Shown here: piece by piece, positions 34,698-47,113 of the stretch
How positions within the stretch are numbered: position 1 is the first letter of the stretch
Layout of the letters: each line of letters begins with the position of its first letter
Assembly: GCA_025766275.1 (NCBI GenBank)
Contig: JAFKAC010000059.1
Span: 124,001-188,000 of the forward strand
Direction: 5' to 3'
DNA from: Lactarius indigo
Lineage: Eukaryota; Basidiomycota; Agaricomycetes; Russulales; Russulaceae
DNA: 64,000 bases
Position numbers and translations under genes: made by a program
Notes under the pieces: generated by a model
The model's database searches: none
The model's input: only the letters and a program-made list of their open reading frames with translations
What the model was told of the DNA's origin: nothing

Positions 34698-36356
34698 ATG
34701 TCTTCTTTCGAAAAGGTCGTCAAAAATGCTTGCAAACCAAAGCCTACACCGCCCAAGTCCAAGGTTAGCCTCCTACTTTCTACATGCACGCCAACTCACA
34801 CACCCCCTCTCGGGTCAGTACGTCGACCCAATCATCGCTGCAACATGGTCTGAGGATGGTGCCATCCACGATGTCTGCAAAGCTCTTTCCCCTCGCTTTC
34901 GAGAGCCAAATTCTATCGTCAGTTGATCGAATGAATGGTAGGACGCGCCAGTGGGCTGACGACGGTTCAGGTGGTGTTCAGGGCGCTTATTGTCCTTCAC
35001 ACGATGGTTCGGAATGGCGCAACGGACAATGTACTTCAATACCTGTCCTCTTCGGATGTTCTACGATTGAAGAATGTCTCTGGCGGTCAATGGGAAGGTA
35101 CGGGTCATATCTTTCTTTCACCTCCGGACTTACTCACTTTGACCAGGTTATAACGCGCCCAAGAATCTCCAGCATTATGCGTTATATCTCGACACGCGCA
35201 TACGTTCGTACCGTGATCTAAAACACGATACCATCCGTGTCCAGTCTGAAACGAACCGTGACATGCGTTTATCTATGTCACTGGAAGAGGATGGACGACT
35301 CGCTCGTAATCAGACTTTCGAGGACAGCACGCGAAAGGCACAGGGTTCTGGAGGCATCTCGAGGAGCAAGACGATCATGGGCCGTAAGCTCCGGGTGATG
35401 ACGGTAGAGAAGGGCTTGCTCAGGGAGACCAAGGTGGTCCAGAAGCTGTTGGATCCACTCGTAGAGTGTAAAGTGAGCTCCGACTTTTTACCTTTACATC
35501 TTCAGCTCACGTTATTTCCATCAGTTCTACCTGGATGACCTGGGTGGTGAGCTAACAATCACGGCCCTTCGGATGCTCGTCAAGGATCTCCTTGTTCTTT
35601 TCCAGGCTGTCAATGAGGGAGTTATCAACGTGCTAGGTAAAGTTTCGATCAGCCCTATCTAGGGTACTCGCCGACACTCCACTCCGTACAGAAAATCATT
35701 TTGAGATGTCACACATCGACGCCGAACAAGCTCTTACCATATATCGGCATTTTTTCAAACAGGCAGAGTTCGTAATCGAGTATCTTGGCGTCGCGAAGAA
35801 ACTCCAAACCTGAAACATGTACGTTTCCCCGATCTTACTTATTAGCGTGCGGCTCATGGCCTTTTCGTACAGGCCCCTGTATCTTTCGTGGGAGACTTGG
35901 AGGAGTACTTGAACGATCTTAACTTGGAGCAGAACCGGATCGAATACAAGGCGAACAAGGACTCCGCGGATCAGGGCCTCAAGAACGGTCAGCCTAACCC
36001 GAAGAAAGCAGAGAAAGGCGAGTGCGCTAACACAAATTATTGGGACTACTTACTCATTTATTTCTACCCGTAGCGGCGTCATATACGTCAACGGTGCCAG
36101 AAGCGGAAGGGTCTTCTAAAGGCGCACCGAAGATGGAACGACAGTCTTCAACCTGCAAACTGGATAGTATGCGCTTTTCCCAGATCATCTCATCCGCATC
36201 TTACCCGTTTTGTTCTCAGCCCTGCGGCTGACCATTTCCAACAGCAAGTAACGTACAACCCTTTCGATGCTGCTGGCACGCTCGCGTCATCTCCCACTTG
36301 CATGGCAACAAATTGGGCAACGCTCGGGTCGCAAACGAGAAGGGCATGCAGCGGTA
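34698..36356 (+). pseudogene. AP180/YAP180-like ANTH-domain clathrin adaptor relic (unit A)
   Basis: The start is MSSFEKVVKNACKPKPTPPK at 34698. Following exons give clear ANTH-domain blocks: YVDPIIAATWSEDGAIHDV, VVFRALIVLHTMVRNGATDN, GYNAPKNLQHYALYLDTRI, RSYRDLKHD, KLRVMTVEKGLLRETKVVQ, FYLDDLGGELTITALRMLV, AVNEGVINVL. A 20-bp loss, explained by short CCAAA repeats, then puts TGA at 35811-35813. Downstream exons are still readable out of frame: PVSFVGDLEEYLNDLNLEQN, and QVTYNPFD with an NPF motif that binds EH domains in intact adaptors. Intact proteins bind PIP2 and clathrin in endocytosis. Confidence 0.8.
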
Positions 36357-37785
36357 GTTGACTGATTTTGTGGCCTGTTTCCCTTATTAATACTCCCACA
36401 GGCTGTTACGCACGATATACGTGGGCCAGTGAACACTCTACCAGAACTGTACTCTTCACATTGTGTAAGTCAACGCAATCCTCAACATACACGATAATAT
36501 GACAAGTTTTTTCAACACTCTTTTTAGTTGGGAGATGCGCGAGCTGGACGTCTGTTCCCATATCGTCGCCACAGACAGCGACAGCGCAGATGGATTACCA
36601 CGGGTTGGCAAAACCTGCCCGGGATTTGTCGTGTACCGGCCAGGGTAGCCGTTTCCCAACTCGTACAAAACTGGTACCCGTAGAGCGGGTACCTGCAGGT
36701 TTTCCAATTATGTATCACTCCCAAATCCTCTCTTTTTGCTTAAGTTTTGCCGGTTTCTTTATTGGATCGCCTCGTTTCCACGTGGCTTAGCTGATGAATC
36801 GGACTTATTCTCACGATGTCGCACCACACTGCTATCCATTCTCGCACTTTCCTGATCCCTTCCCATCCGAGTCTTTCCATGCATCCACCCACATCCATCT
36901 CTCTCTTTCGTCACCTTCACTAGTATCCCACCCTTTGTTACATCGCATCAAAGAGCATCGACGACAACGACAATGGACCACCTGTTTTCATCACACAATC
37001 ACGATGACAAACGGCCCCTAGGGCACTCGTAGACCAGCCCCGTGTCCCCGCACTTCAACCGTCATTGTTTGGCGTGACAGTGACGAGGTGAGTCAGGTGA
37101 CCACGACCGTGACGGCGGGGCGATGTTGACCCGTGATACGACCAGTCCGGCGGCAACAAGGCAACATCGACTACGGCAACAGGGCGATCCAGCACGACGA
37201 CGCCAATCGTTGGCACTGCAGCAATGACTTTACCCCCCCTTCCCGGGCTCGTGCCCATCGTTGCCGCCATGTTCAATGCACCGGACACACTCGCGCACCA
37301 TTTCATTTACTTTTCTTTGCAGCGGCTTGGCGCATTCACAGGACCTTGTCGCATTTCTTTGGGACCTGCGATACTCCGTCATTTTTACATCGTGCCGTTT
37401 TCTTTTTTTCTTCTTTTTGGATTCACATCTCGTTGTTTTCCTATCCATACAGAATCATACCAACGTCACAGCGTCAAGAGTCAGTATCTCTTAAACCTAT
37501 ACCGTCAAGCAATCAAGTTTTATGATTACTGTCCTCAAGACTTCAAGGTAAGTCGTCAAAGTTTACGTTATCCCTACAACCATGCTCGCAATATCTACGG
37601 GCGACCTCACGACGATCACGACTGCTACCGCGACAACGACCTCAACGACGATTACAGTTACGACATGGCGACGACAATTACGCCACGGTAATGACCATAG
37701 TGACGGCAACAAAGGAGATAGCAGCCACAACGAGGTGATCGCACCCGCAATCACATGATGATGGTAGTACATTCGTATCAATATA
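36357..37785 (+). pseudogene. Remains of a Thr-rich protein and end of unit A
   Basis: Around 37180-37260 and 37590-37735 one frame reads Thr-rich sequence (TTATGRSSTTTP; DLTTITTATATTTSTTITV), separated by AT-rich, frame-broken sequence. The same fragments recur in units B and C. It could be a relic of a secreted or wall Ser/Thr-rich protein. No start, signal peptide or complete exon could be set. Confidence 0.35.
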
Positions 37786-37953
37786 ACAATCGTGGTATCA
37801 ATATTCGGCCGTGAACTTGGCCAGGTACAGGCCACCAATGTATGTACGATTTTGTGTGTGCGGAGTGTCATAGCACGGGCCGGCGTTCCGGTGGGATTCA
37901 ACACGGCAACTCTGTCAATGGCCCGCCGGTCCCATTCGCCCAGTGAATAGACA

Positions 37954-38560
37954 ATGAACACAATCTCAACTATTCTCAACTCAGAACCAGCCATAGATCT
38001 GCATACGTGGCCTCAGGCCTCAGTAGTGAAGTTCTCACGGGCGATCACCAATTTCACTCCTCGCTCCATTGCGAGATCGCTCAACACCGGGATGCGCACG
38101 ACAAACGGCTCAAGATGCTGGCAGACCGCGCTCAGGATGTAGAAAAAGAGAAGGAGCAATCGGTCACCCTGCTTTTCCTCACTCCACCGCCGTGTCGGAG
38201 CCGAGGTGCTTGCCTCTGTCGATGCGAACATCCAAACACTTTGCGCTTGCGCGGCGAACCTTCGTAAAAGTCGGTTTCTCCCGTGTCTGTCTGCACATCC
38301 ACGCGCACCACCCTCTGAGGATGTCTCATGGAGTGGGAGCTGGAATGTGATAAGTTGGCAATGCACGCCAGATTCATGCCCGCAGAGGTGTGCGCGAGTG
38401 AACACGCAACGGGCTTGGTTATAGAGGGAGTCGGCCCCGACTAGCTCCTGTTCCGCTATACCGTCGAAATTGATGACGACTCAGGCGTACTCACGTTCCA
38501 CGCACGAAGTGGACCCCGTGATCGACCTCTTATCCCAGTTTAAAGGTACGCCATATCGAT
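37954..38560 (+). pseudogene. SPC25: SPC25-like relic (unit B)
   Basis: MNTISTILNSEPAIDL opens in frame here, unlike unit A. AITNFT follows, then the shared one-base loss at the IAxxAQHRDAHDK junction and RLKMLADRAQDVEKEKE-type coiled coil in another frame. VLASVDANIQTL comes next, and the start of the globular domain with in-frame TAG at 38442-38444. This is the same nonsense change as unit A, where C and D have CAG. Confidence 0.65.
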
Positions 38561-39019
38561 TGCACCCGCTCTGTGCGCGAACTAAAGGATGTCGATACTA
38601 CTACTTCGACAGCGCGGTTGAAACGAGTCAGGCGATGTGCATACTTTCATCAAGCGTGTATCTCAGGCGTATGTGAAACCCCTCTCGTAGACTAGGGGTT
38701 GAGTATGAATTATGAGACTAATGTACGAAATATAATCAAGTACCGAGATGTTGTGACTGGCAACGAGACCCGTACCGTGGGGTCCATATATGCGACCCAA
38801 GAATGCACCCCGTGCCCAGCACAAGCGAGACAAAGGGCGATGAGCACACTGAGGTCCACGTGTACGCCTACGTCGTACTATTCATTGGCACTTTATTTCA
38901 CGACTGGCCGGCTGAGTATTGAGACTGCTCCTTATAGGAGGTTTGGATCCCGGTGGTAGTTCATTGTCGACAGAAACCCGGTTATGAGTGCATGAACACC
39001 CCCGTTCTCATTCTCTCAT

Positions 39020-39694
39020 AACCGAAGCTGCATATATTTGGCTCAGTTCGGCGCTCAGAAATCGGGAAATTAACTTACCACCACGTCCATGCTCAGCATA
39101 TCACTGAGACTATCAATACCCAATTTAATATAGCCGATTAATTCATCTCCGAAGTGCAATAGAGGGGAATCCACCTCATTATCCGCACGGCTGGCGACAA
39201 CGATGACGGCATACTCTCTTCCACGGGACTGTAGACTGTATCGATGGCGGGCGCAGGAGGGGATCTCTAGGGGTAGTACGATATGATCGTGTGCCTGGGA
39301 AGATGGGCCTACGGCGGGCTGTGAGTCGATTGGTTTCAGAACAGTCAACAGCAGCCAGAGAGCGGCATAGAAAAGCACTGACACCAGGAAGAGACGGGGG
39401 CAAGTCGAAAATACTAGAATACTCGCCAGTGTGTGTGTGAGTGCTCGAGGGACGGACAAGTTGAAGGTCGCCATGTTCGGCGCCACGTTTGGGAGATGCC
39501 CGTCTTGGGCTATCCTTGTGCAATATGAGTTCTCGAGCTAAATGTTTCGTCGCCTCGTCCGCAATCGCCTCGTCCATAGGCGGCTGCGGCTGCAGTTCGA
39601 ATGGTTGCGATTGAAGTTGAAACTGTCGCTGGGTTTGAGGTTGAGGGGAGGCGGGCTGAATAGCAATAGGGACCAGAGAAAGTGTTTGGTCTGG
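39020..39694 (-). other. Unit B-specific insert with a 138-codon membrane-protein-like frame
   Basis: Units A and D run directly from CATTCTC to GGTTACCGTCC at this point; B has about 675 extra bases. On the minus strand 39070-39486 encodes MATFNLSVPRALTH, a hydrophobic segment (LFLVSVLFYAALWLLLTVL), then YAVIVVASRADNEVD..LLHFGDELIGYIKLGIDSLSDML. It ends at a good splice donor (GTG|GTAAGT) just before the insert border. A second overlapping frame reads MDEAIADEATKHLARE. It may be a captured piece of a host gene. No terminal repeats or target duplication were found. Confidence 0.5.
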
Positions 39695-40024
39695 CTGCGG
39701 GTTACCGTCCGCGCAGCCGTTTTAGTCACCGCCATTTGTTGTTCCTCTTTAGCCCCCGCCATTGACAGGACATATAACCTATCGTGTTGTCCTTTGCGTT
39801 ACTGTAACACAAGGAGTGGACAAATAGATTTTGAGGACGGGATGGGTTTATGATGATATGATTGGTGCGGGTCGCGCCATGTGAATCCGCCGACGGTTCC
39901 CTCCCTCGTGCCGTACTAGGAAACCAGGTAACGCCCGCAGTTCTGTGCAACACGCGTTTAACTCAAGCCTCTTCCTCAACGCCTAACCATACACTCACTC
40001 TAGTCCCAGGAACCCTTGCAAAAG

Positions 40025-43000
40025 ATGGAGCACCAGCACACCATATCGAATTTGTGCGTAAATGTCTGCTGACCTGCGACTGTCCCACCATTGAACCATT
40101 ACTCCAGGTCTGGTCCCTCTGCATCGGAAATCCCTCAGCTACGCATCGAGGTGACCGGTATGTACCTAAATCCTATAGTTGATACCCGATAACGTATTTT
40201 ATAGTCCTCCGAGCTCTCAATATCAAGAAGCGGCGACTCCTGAAGAACCGGGTCTTCGTCACTGTGACCAATCGGGATACGACGAAGAAGACGAGGAGCG
40301 TTTCGATTAAGGGAGGAGCGGCGCAGTGGGATCAGAAACTAGATGCCTTGTATGACATCTCTTTTTAAGATATAGTTTTCCGGCTGAAACTCCTGTTCAG
40401 TTATGTACAGCCGTCATCGGATCTTGTATTGCGTCTTTACGTGGAGCGATTGGTGCACACCGATACACTTATCGGGACGCATCAGATACCAATACCTGCC
40501 GAATCACAGATCGGTTTGTGTTTATGACGATATCGCTACCAGTAGCTGAACACCTTGTGTATAGATATCCCTGTTGATCTTAGCAATGGCGACGGACAAG
40601 GTGGAAAATCGATCCAACCGGTGATGCTCTACTTGACGATCACCGTGTCAGCAGAGCCGAATCCCACGAATCCCATACCGAGTGAAGTAGGCGGCTCACC
40701 AGCTACGCATCCCTCTATGACCCAAGACCCCATCAAAGACCCCACTGCCTCCGAGCCTCTTTCACCTCCGACGGATCAAGTTCCTACCGAGACTAGCGGT
40801 GCTGTGCCATCGTTTCCTGATGTCCAGGCAGTGGTGTCACCGACAGAGGATGCTGTTCGTGATGCCGATGAAGCTATCAAGGCGATCAACACGTCAGATA
40901 CATGGGAAGGTGCTATTGCGAGGATCCAGTGGATGATGGATACATTGAGCGCGGCTGCAGGAGTGCGTCACTGCGCAATTCCCTTTGAACTTATCCTTGA
41001 CTGAGCGTACTTCCGCTGTCAGCTTCACCCATACGCACAAATGGCATGCGGCCTGCTATTAGCGATTCCCAAGGTACATTGATTTGCGTAGTGAGGAAAC
41101 ACTGATGCTGATCCGGATGCTAGACTCTTCTAGAACAGTTTCAAAATGACGACAATGTCCGAACTCTACTTGGGGCCGTACACGATGCGTTCGATTTCGC
41201 GAACCAGGAAAACATTTTGAGATCTATCAAGCGCGAATCCAGGCAGGCCCGAATCCTCACGCTCATGTTGCAGCATGTCTGTAATTGCTGTGACTTGATA
41301 CGATCGTATGCAAACGATTCCCAGTTCTGTAAGTATTTTTCACCCATTTCAGTGGCCGAGGTAAACACGCCGTTGTCAGGGAAGCGAACGTTGAAGAATA
41401 TCGGCGGCCGAGTCAACAAACAAATCGATGACCTCCGCACCGCGCTTCTCGAACTCCGAAGGGCCTTCTTGGACGAGGCTGCCATCACCACGGAGATAAC
41501 TACGCTCCAGATTCTGGATGACGTCGGAACAATTTCGGCCATGATTTCTAATAGGCTTGATGGGATGGTTACCCAACTGAAGTGGGTGTCCAGCCAGGTT
41601 TCAGACGTCGGTACGTAGCCCCAATAGCTTGAGGGTTGTCGATCTGATCACTGTCACAGATTTAGATGCGAAGATCAGAGAAATACCGTATGGGACAGGC
41701 TCACGCTTCGTGCCGGAGAAGGGCTGCCTTCCAGGAACGCGCACAGCCTTCTTGGACCTCATCGTTAACTGGGTGAATAATCCCGACTCGGAGCGAGGTC
41801 TTTTACTTCTTGGACAGGCGGGTACGGGAAAGTCGTCGATCGCACACGAGATCGCGCATCGCTTCGATAAGATGCACCGTCTCACGTCGTCGTTCATATT
41901 CTTGCGGAAAGAGCAATCTCAGCGCGATGCTTACAAATTCTTCACCACTCTGGCTCGCGATCTCTCCGATCGATACCCTTCATTCAAGACCGCGCTTGGA
42001 AGGATCGTGAAGGACGACTCCTCACTTCGACTTCGTACCCGCGACTATCCCACACTTTTCGAATCACTAGTCCTCCAACCGCTTGAGGGTCTCCACATCG
42101 TCGGCCCCATTATTGTTGTCATCGACGCGTTGGACGAGAGCGGAGACACGGCCGGTAGAAATGGGTTACACGCATTCCTTGCCAAGAACTTATTCAAGCT
42201 GCCATCGAACTTTCGTGTGCTCATCACGTCGAGGCCCGAGGGGGGGATCCTGTCTGCGTTCAATGGGGCGCCGTCGACCGTCATCAAATATATGAATGAC
42301 TCTGAACTGGCAGCTGAAACGGAGGACGATATACTGACCTTCCTTCAGATGTTACTCCCTTCGGATTCGTTCGAAGAGCACGGAGTCGCGCTGACAAGAA
42401 AGGCAGAAGGTCTGTTCCAGTGGGCGGCTGTTGCTGGTGGATTCATCCTAGATCCTCCCGAATGCTTCGGGTTCAGCAAGAAGAAGTGCATAAACCACCT
42501 TTTGAGACTGACTACAGATCGCGATGGTCAAGATCCTTTGGACGAGTTATACAAAGAAGTCCTTGAAGGCTACTTCACACACCCGCAAGCTCGACTTCTA
42601 TTCCGTTCTGTCGTGGGACAGCTCATCACCGCATTCGAACCCCTCTCGATCCGCTCCCTGACTACTTTGCGAAGACATGGCCTCAATGGCGGCGACGACG
42701 ATGCTGATTCTGTTGTTATAATGCTCGGTCGTCTGGGCTCATTGTTGAGCAACGTTAACTCATCCGATGACACCCTTCCTATTCTTCCTCTCCATGCATC
42801 ATTTCGCGACTTCCTGACAAATAAGGAGAAGAGCGGCGATTTCTCTATCCCCCTTCGAGACGCCCATCACAAGTTGGCCCATTCATGTCTCGGTCTAGTA
42901 CTTCGCGACCTCAGATTCAACATCTGCGACATTGAATCGTCATATCTTGCTAATAGAGCCATTCGAGACCTTGAAGCTCGCGTCGCTAAACACATTTCGC

Positions 43001-45486
43001 CAGCATTATTATATGCTTGTCGTTTCTACGACGATCATTTAGAACAACTTTCATTTGAAACCGGTCTGTTTGACAAACTGCAAGCTTTCTTTGGCGCGAA
43101 ATTTCTCTTTTGGCTTGAGGCCCTTAGCTTGGTGGGAGATATGCGTCTTGTTTTGCCAGCGTTGTCGTCTGTAAATGTGTGGCTAGCCTCTGGTCGAGGT
43201 GTAAGTCTGAACACCCATTCTGTGAGGCTGACGAACGACTAATGAAAACAGTCGCAACAGGTTTCTCCGGCAGAACTAGAGAAATTGACCGCGTTCATCA
43301 ACGATGCCACTGCATTTGTGCGGTACTTCGGGATAGCGATGGCAAAGAGCGCACCGCATGTCTACCTTTCTACATTACCATTTGCGCCGACTTGTTCTCT
43401 TGTTTCGATACATTATTCAAGCATGTTTCCTCGAACACTGCGCATCGAAAGTGGGAGATTATCTCATTGGCCTTCATCAGAGATGGTGATTTCAAATATC
43501 GGACGCAGTGTCGATTCCATTGCACTCTCACCAGATGGCCAACGCATCGTCTCGGGTTCTTACAATGGAGGAATTTGCGTATGGAATGCCACGACGGGAG
43601 AGAGAGTAGCAGGACCATTTATCGGAAACACGACGTGTGTTGCATTCTCCCATGATGGCCAGCGCGTTACCTCGGGCTTGAGCGATAACACAATTCACGT
43701 GTGGGATGCCATGACTGGAGAGATCGTGGTAGGCCCGTGTAGTGGGCACACGAAATGGGTCACATCCGTGGCATTCTCCCCAGATGGCCAGTGCATTGTC
43801 TCTGGGTCAGAGGACCAAACAATTCGTGTATGGAAGGCTACAACAGGAGAGACAGTGGCAGGCCCACTTAGTGGGCACACAGATCATGTCACGTCGGTGG
43901 CATTCTCCCCAGACAGCCAGCGAATTGTCTCTGGCTCGAGAGACCAAACGATTCGTATCTGGAGCTCCACCACGGGAGAGACGGTGGGAGGTCCATACAG
44001 CGGGCACACAGGTTGGGTCAACTCTGTGGCAATCTCTCCAGACGGTCGGCGCGTCATCTCGGGTTCGGATGATGAAACGATTCGTGTGTGGAGCACCGTA
44101 ACGGGAGAGATAATGGCGGGGCCATTCAGTGGACATACGAATTCGGTCCGGTCTATAGCGTTCTCCGCAGATGGTCGCCGCATCGTCTCGGGCTCATTAG
44201 ATCAAACGATTCGCGTGTGGGATGCCATAACAGGAGCGGCAGTGGCAGGCCCATTTAATGGGCACACTGGTCCGGTCGGATCAGTTATGTTCTCACCAGA
44301 TGGCCAGTGCATTATCTCAGGTTCTCTGGATGGGACCATTCGTGTGTGGAATGCCACAACTGGAGGGACGGCGGCAGGCGGATTTGATGGACACAGGGGT
44401 TGGGTCACGTGTGTAGCATTCTCACCAGATGGCAAGCGCGTTGTCTCGGGATCGCATGACCACACAATTCGTGTGTGGAATGCCATGACAGGACAACCAG
44501 TGACAAGCTCATTTATTGGACACACCCATTGGATCCAATCCGTGGAATTCTCCCCAGATGGTCAACGCGTTGTCTCGGGCTCAGGAGATTTGACAATTCG
44601 TGTTTGGAATGCGACAACAGGAGAGACGGTGGCAGGCCCATTTAGTCCCGGAACCTGGGTCATCTGTGTGACATTCTCTCCAGATGGAAAGCACATCGCA
44701 TCGGGCTTGGACGATGGATCAATTCTTGTGTGGGATGTTACAACAGGAGAGACGGTGGCAAGTCTATCCGCTGGACACCAGAATTCGGTCAGTTCCGTGG
44801 CATTTTCCCCAGACGGTCAGCGGATTGTCTCGGGCTCGGACGATAAAACAATTGTCGTGTGGAATGTCATAACAGGAGAGACAGTGGCAGGCCCGTTCAG
44901 TGGGCACACAGACATGGTCACATCTGCGATATTCACTCCCGATGGTCAGCGTGTTGTCTCGGGCTCGGATGATTCAACAATCCGTGTTTGGGATGCCTCG
45001 ACAGGAGAGACAGTAGCAGGCCTATTTGGTGGGCACATAGGTTGGATCAACTCTGTGGCAATCTCCCCGGACGGCCAGTGTATTGCTTCAGGCTCGGAAG
45101 ACCAGACGATTCGTATGTGGGACCCCACCACTGGAGAGAGTGTGGCAGGCCCATACTGTGGGTACACACACCCGGTCCGGTCAGTGGCATTCTCTCCGGA
45201 TGGTCAGCGCATCGTCTCATCAGCATATGGATCAATTCGTATGTTGGATGTTACGACATGCAAGACGGAAAATACTGGACAGGTTGACTTCACTTACCAA
45301 TCGAAGATAAACGAGGAGGGATGGATATGTGGTAGCAACGACGAACTATTAATGTGGATCCCGCCGTTACATAGGGACAATCTTCACCGGCCAGGTGACA
45401 TATGGGTCGTGGGCGAACACGAAACTCGCTTATGTCTTTCTGATTTTGCGCACGGTGATAGTTGGGATACTTGTATTAAGACGTAG
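40025..45486 (+). CDS. NACHT-WD40 NLR-like receptor (NWD), unit B
   Basis: Exons: 40025-40053, 40108-40157, 40205-40349, 40401-40513, 40565-40962, 41023-41073, 41124-41328, 41380-41610, 41660-43200 and 43252-45486. Every exon has the same length as in units A and C, giving 1665 aa with no lesion. The C2-like, helical and NACHT parts are almost the same as in the neighbours (GQAGTGKS; IVVIDALDES). The 14 WD repeats differ mainly at exposed positions; several repeats here have Trp after GHT (HTKWV, HTGWV, HRGWV, HTHWI, HIGWI). The last residues change to CIKT in place of CIDA. It probably recognises a different ligand from its neighbours, which is inference. Confidence 0.93.
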
Positions 45487-47113
45487 ATAGAAACAGTACG
45501 CCGATTTGCTCTTCTCCTTCTCGCTCTCCTTTACTAACAGTCATCTCGACTCACTTGTCCGATTTATTTTTAGTGTTGTTGTTGATTGCTGATTTTGGCT
45601 TCGGCTTTCGGGACTCATCTTACATACTGTTACGATCCCCCCATCCTACTTGAATAACCCCGACTTCCTTAAGATGTGTTCATAAACGCTACTGATACCG
45701 CTTGCTGTTCGCCGTGTAAGTGTAGGACTCAGATGAGCTTCGGGAAATAGTTAGCGTATGCCTGCGTCCAGCGGTCCGCCACATTGCTTCATTACTGTAA
45801 CAAAAAATAGCCACAGATTCAAATTTTGCATGCTGGATGCGATGTAGTTGATCGCGTCCAGTAGGCTATCTGATGTACGGGCGTCTCGGTCTCTGGCACG
45901 AGCCAGCCAGACTACCAAGTTAGGTTACGCTTCCTGAGGTCAGTTCCTCATGTGCTGCCTAGATCAACTCTGGCAGAGTGGGCGTCACCGCTGGGATCGT
46001 ACGATTAATGCGTAGACATTTCGACGCGTCTTTGCCAATCTATACTTTTTGCGTGTTCGATTCTGGGATTGGATTGAATGAGCCAACAACGCGCCTGTTT
46101 TCGTCGGCTCGCATCTCTTCGTTGTCTCATGAACAACAGAAATGCCAAAGTAGGAGGCGGGATTGCCGTTGACTTGGGTCGAGGTAGAATGAGATACCTC
46201 CATTGAGTATCTTCAACAATCGTACGGTCTGGTCGGGTGCTGCCTTCTGCCCAGGCTTCCAAACTTGGCTTGGCTCTCTTCCAAGGTTGTCTATCGAATA
46301 GCAACAATAACGGACTCTGTTAGATGAAGAGCGTATAGAGGTGATGGTCAGTCCTCCGGCCTACGAGCCGATCTATCGCTTCGAGCAGTCAGCAGCGCTT
46401 GGGTGCTTTTGGATCGTCGTCTTTCTTGGTAATAGACAATATCATTAGCTGAAGTAGTGAAACGGTTGGTTGAATTGGTTGAACAAGACAAGAAGGTGGA
46501 AGAACATGGGAACCGATCTGGGATCAGAAACAATTTTAAGTCTGTGGTACCTTACTAAAATAAAACGTCTGTATGCGTCACGGCCAGAGGGAGGAAAGGA
46601 TTACGCGTGGCCGCCACTGTGATGAAGAGTTGTATCAGCAATCCAGGCTTGGATGCGACCTCTATTGAGAAAATACCAAAACAAAAAAAAGGTCGTATGC
46701 TGATATTCTCCGTGCACGAGCCCTGCGTCTATGTATTGAGGTAAAGTAGCTCTCGCAACACAAATCGACTTGACAGGGTCTTCGCTACGATTACCTGACG
46801 AGACAACCGTGACCTGGGGAATTTAAAGATTCTCACGTTGAGTTTCAAGATGTGATGACGTCGTTCACAGAAACGAGTCTTGGCAAAAGCGGGTCGGGCT
46901 CACACCGGAAAAAGGTCACAGAACCGAATAACGATATCGTTGCCCGCGGTCTCGGTCTCGGCAAGCGACAATGGAGGCAATTTGGTAGAACAAGGGTGGA
47001 TCGATGCCCATATAAGGAATGTCTTGGTCATCGAAGAGCGTCCCGGCACTGTCCCGGCTTTCCACCTACGCCCGAGTCCGAGTCTTGGCTCGTCTTTGGA
47101 CACCATTTACCAG
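45487..47113 (+). other. Unit B spacer between NWD and the AP180-like relic
   Basis: Aligns with 57133-58883 of unit C and, with gaps, with unit A. Only short accidental frames occur. The conserved GIKDSHVEFHD-type block lies out of frame near 46820-46990. Confidence 0.5.

Larger units (their letters stand above)
25510..37785 (+). repeat. Tandem NLR array, unit A
   Basis: Aligns over its whole length with units B and C. Order: SPC25-like relic, spacer, NWD gene, spacer, AP180-like relic, Thr-rich relic. Specific to unit A: a retrocopy at 33713-34156, loss of about 290 bp near 33585 that B and C keep (near 46200-46450 in B), and a 2-bp frameshift in the SPC25 relic. Confidence 0.9.

Noticed and set aside
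45985..46307. Overlapping minus-strand frames of 72 and 100 codons in the units B and C spacer
   Set aside because: They overlap in different frames, are not kept in unit A and have no protein-like features.
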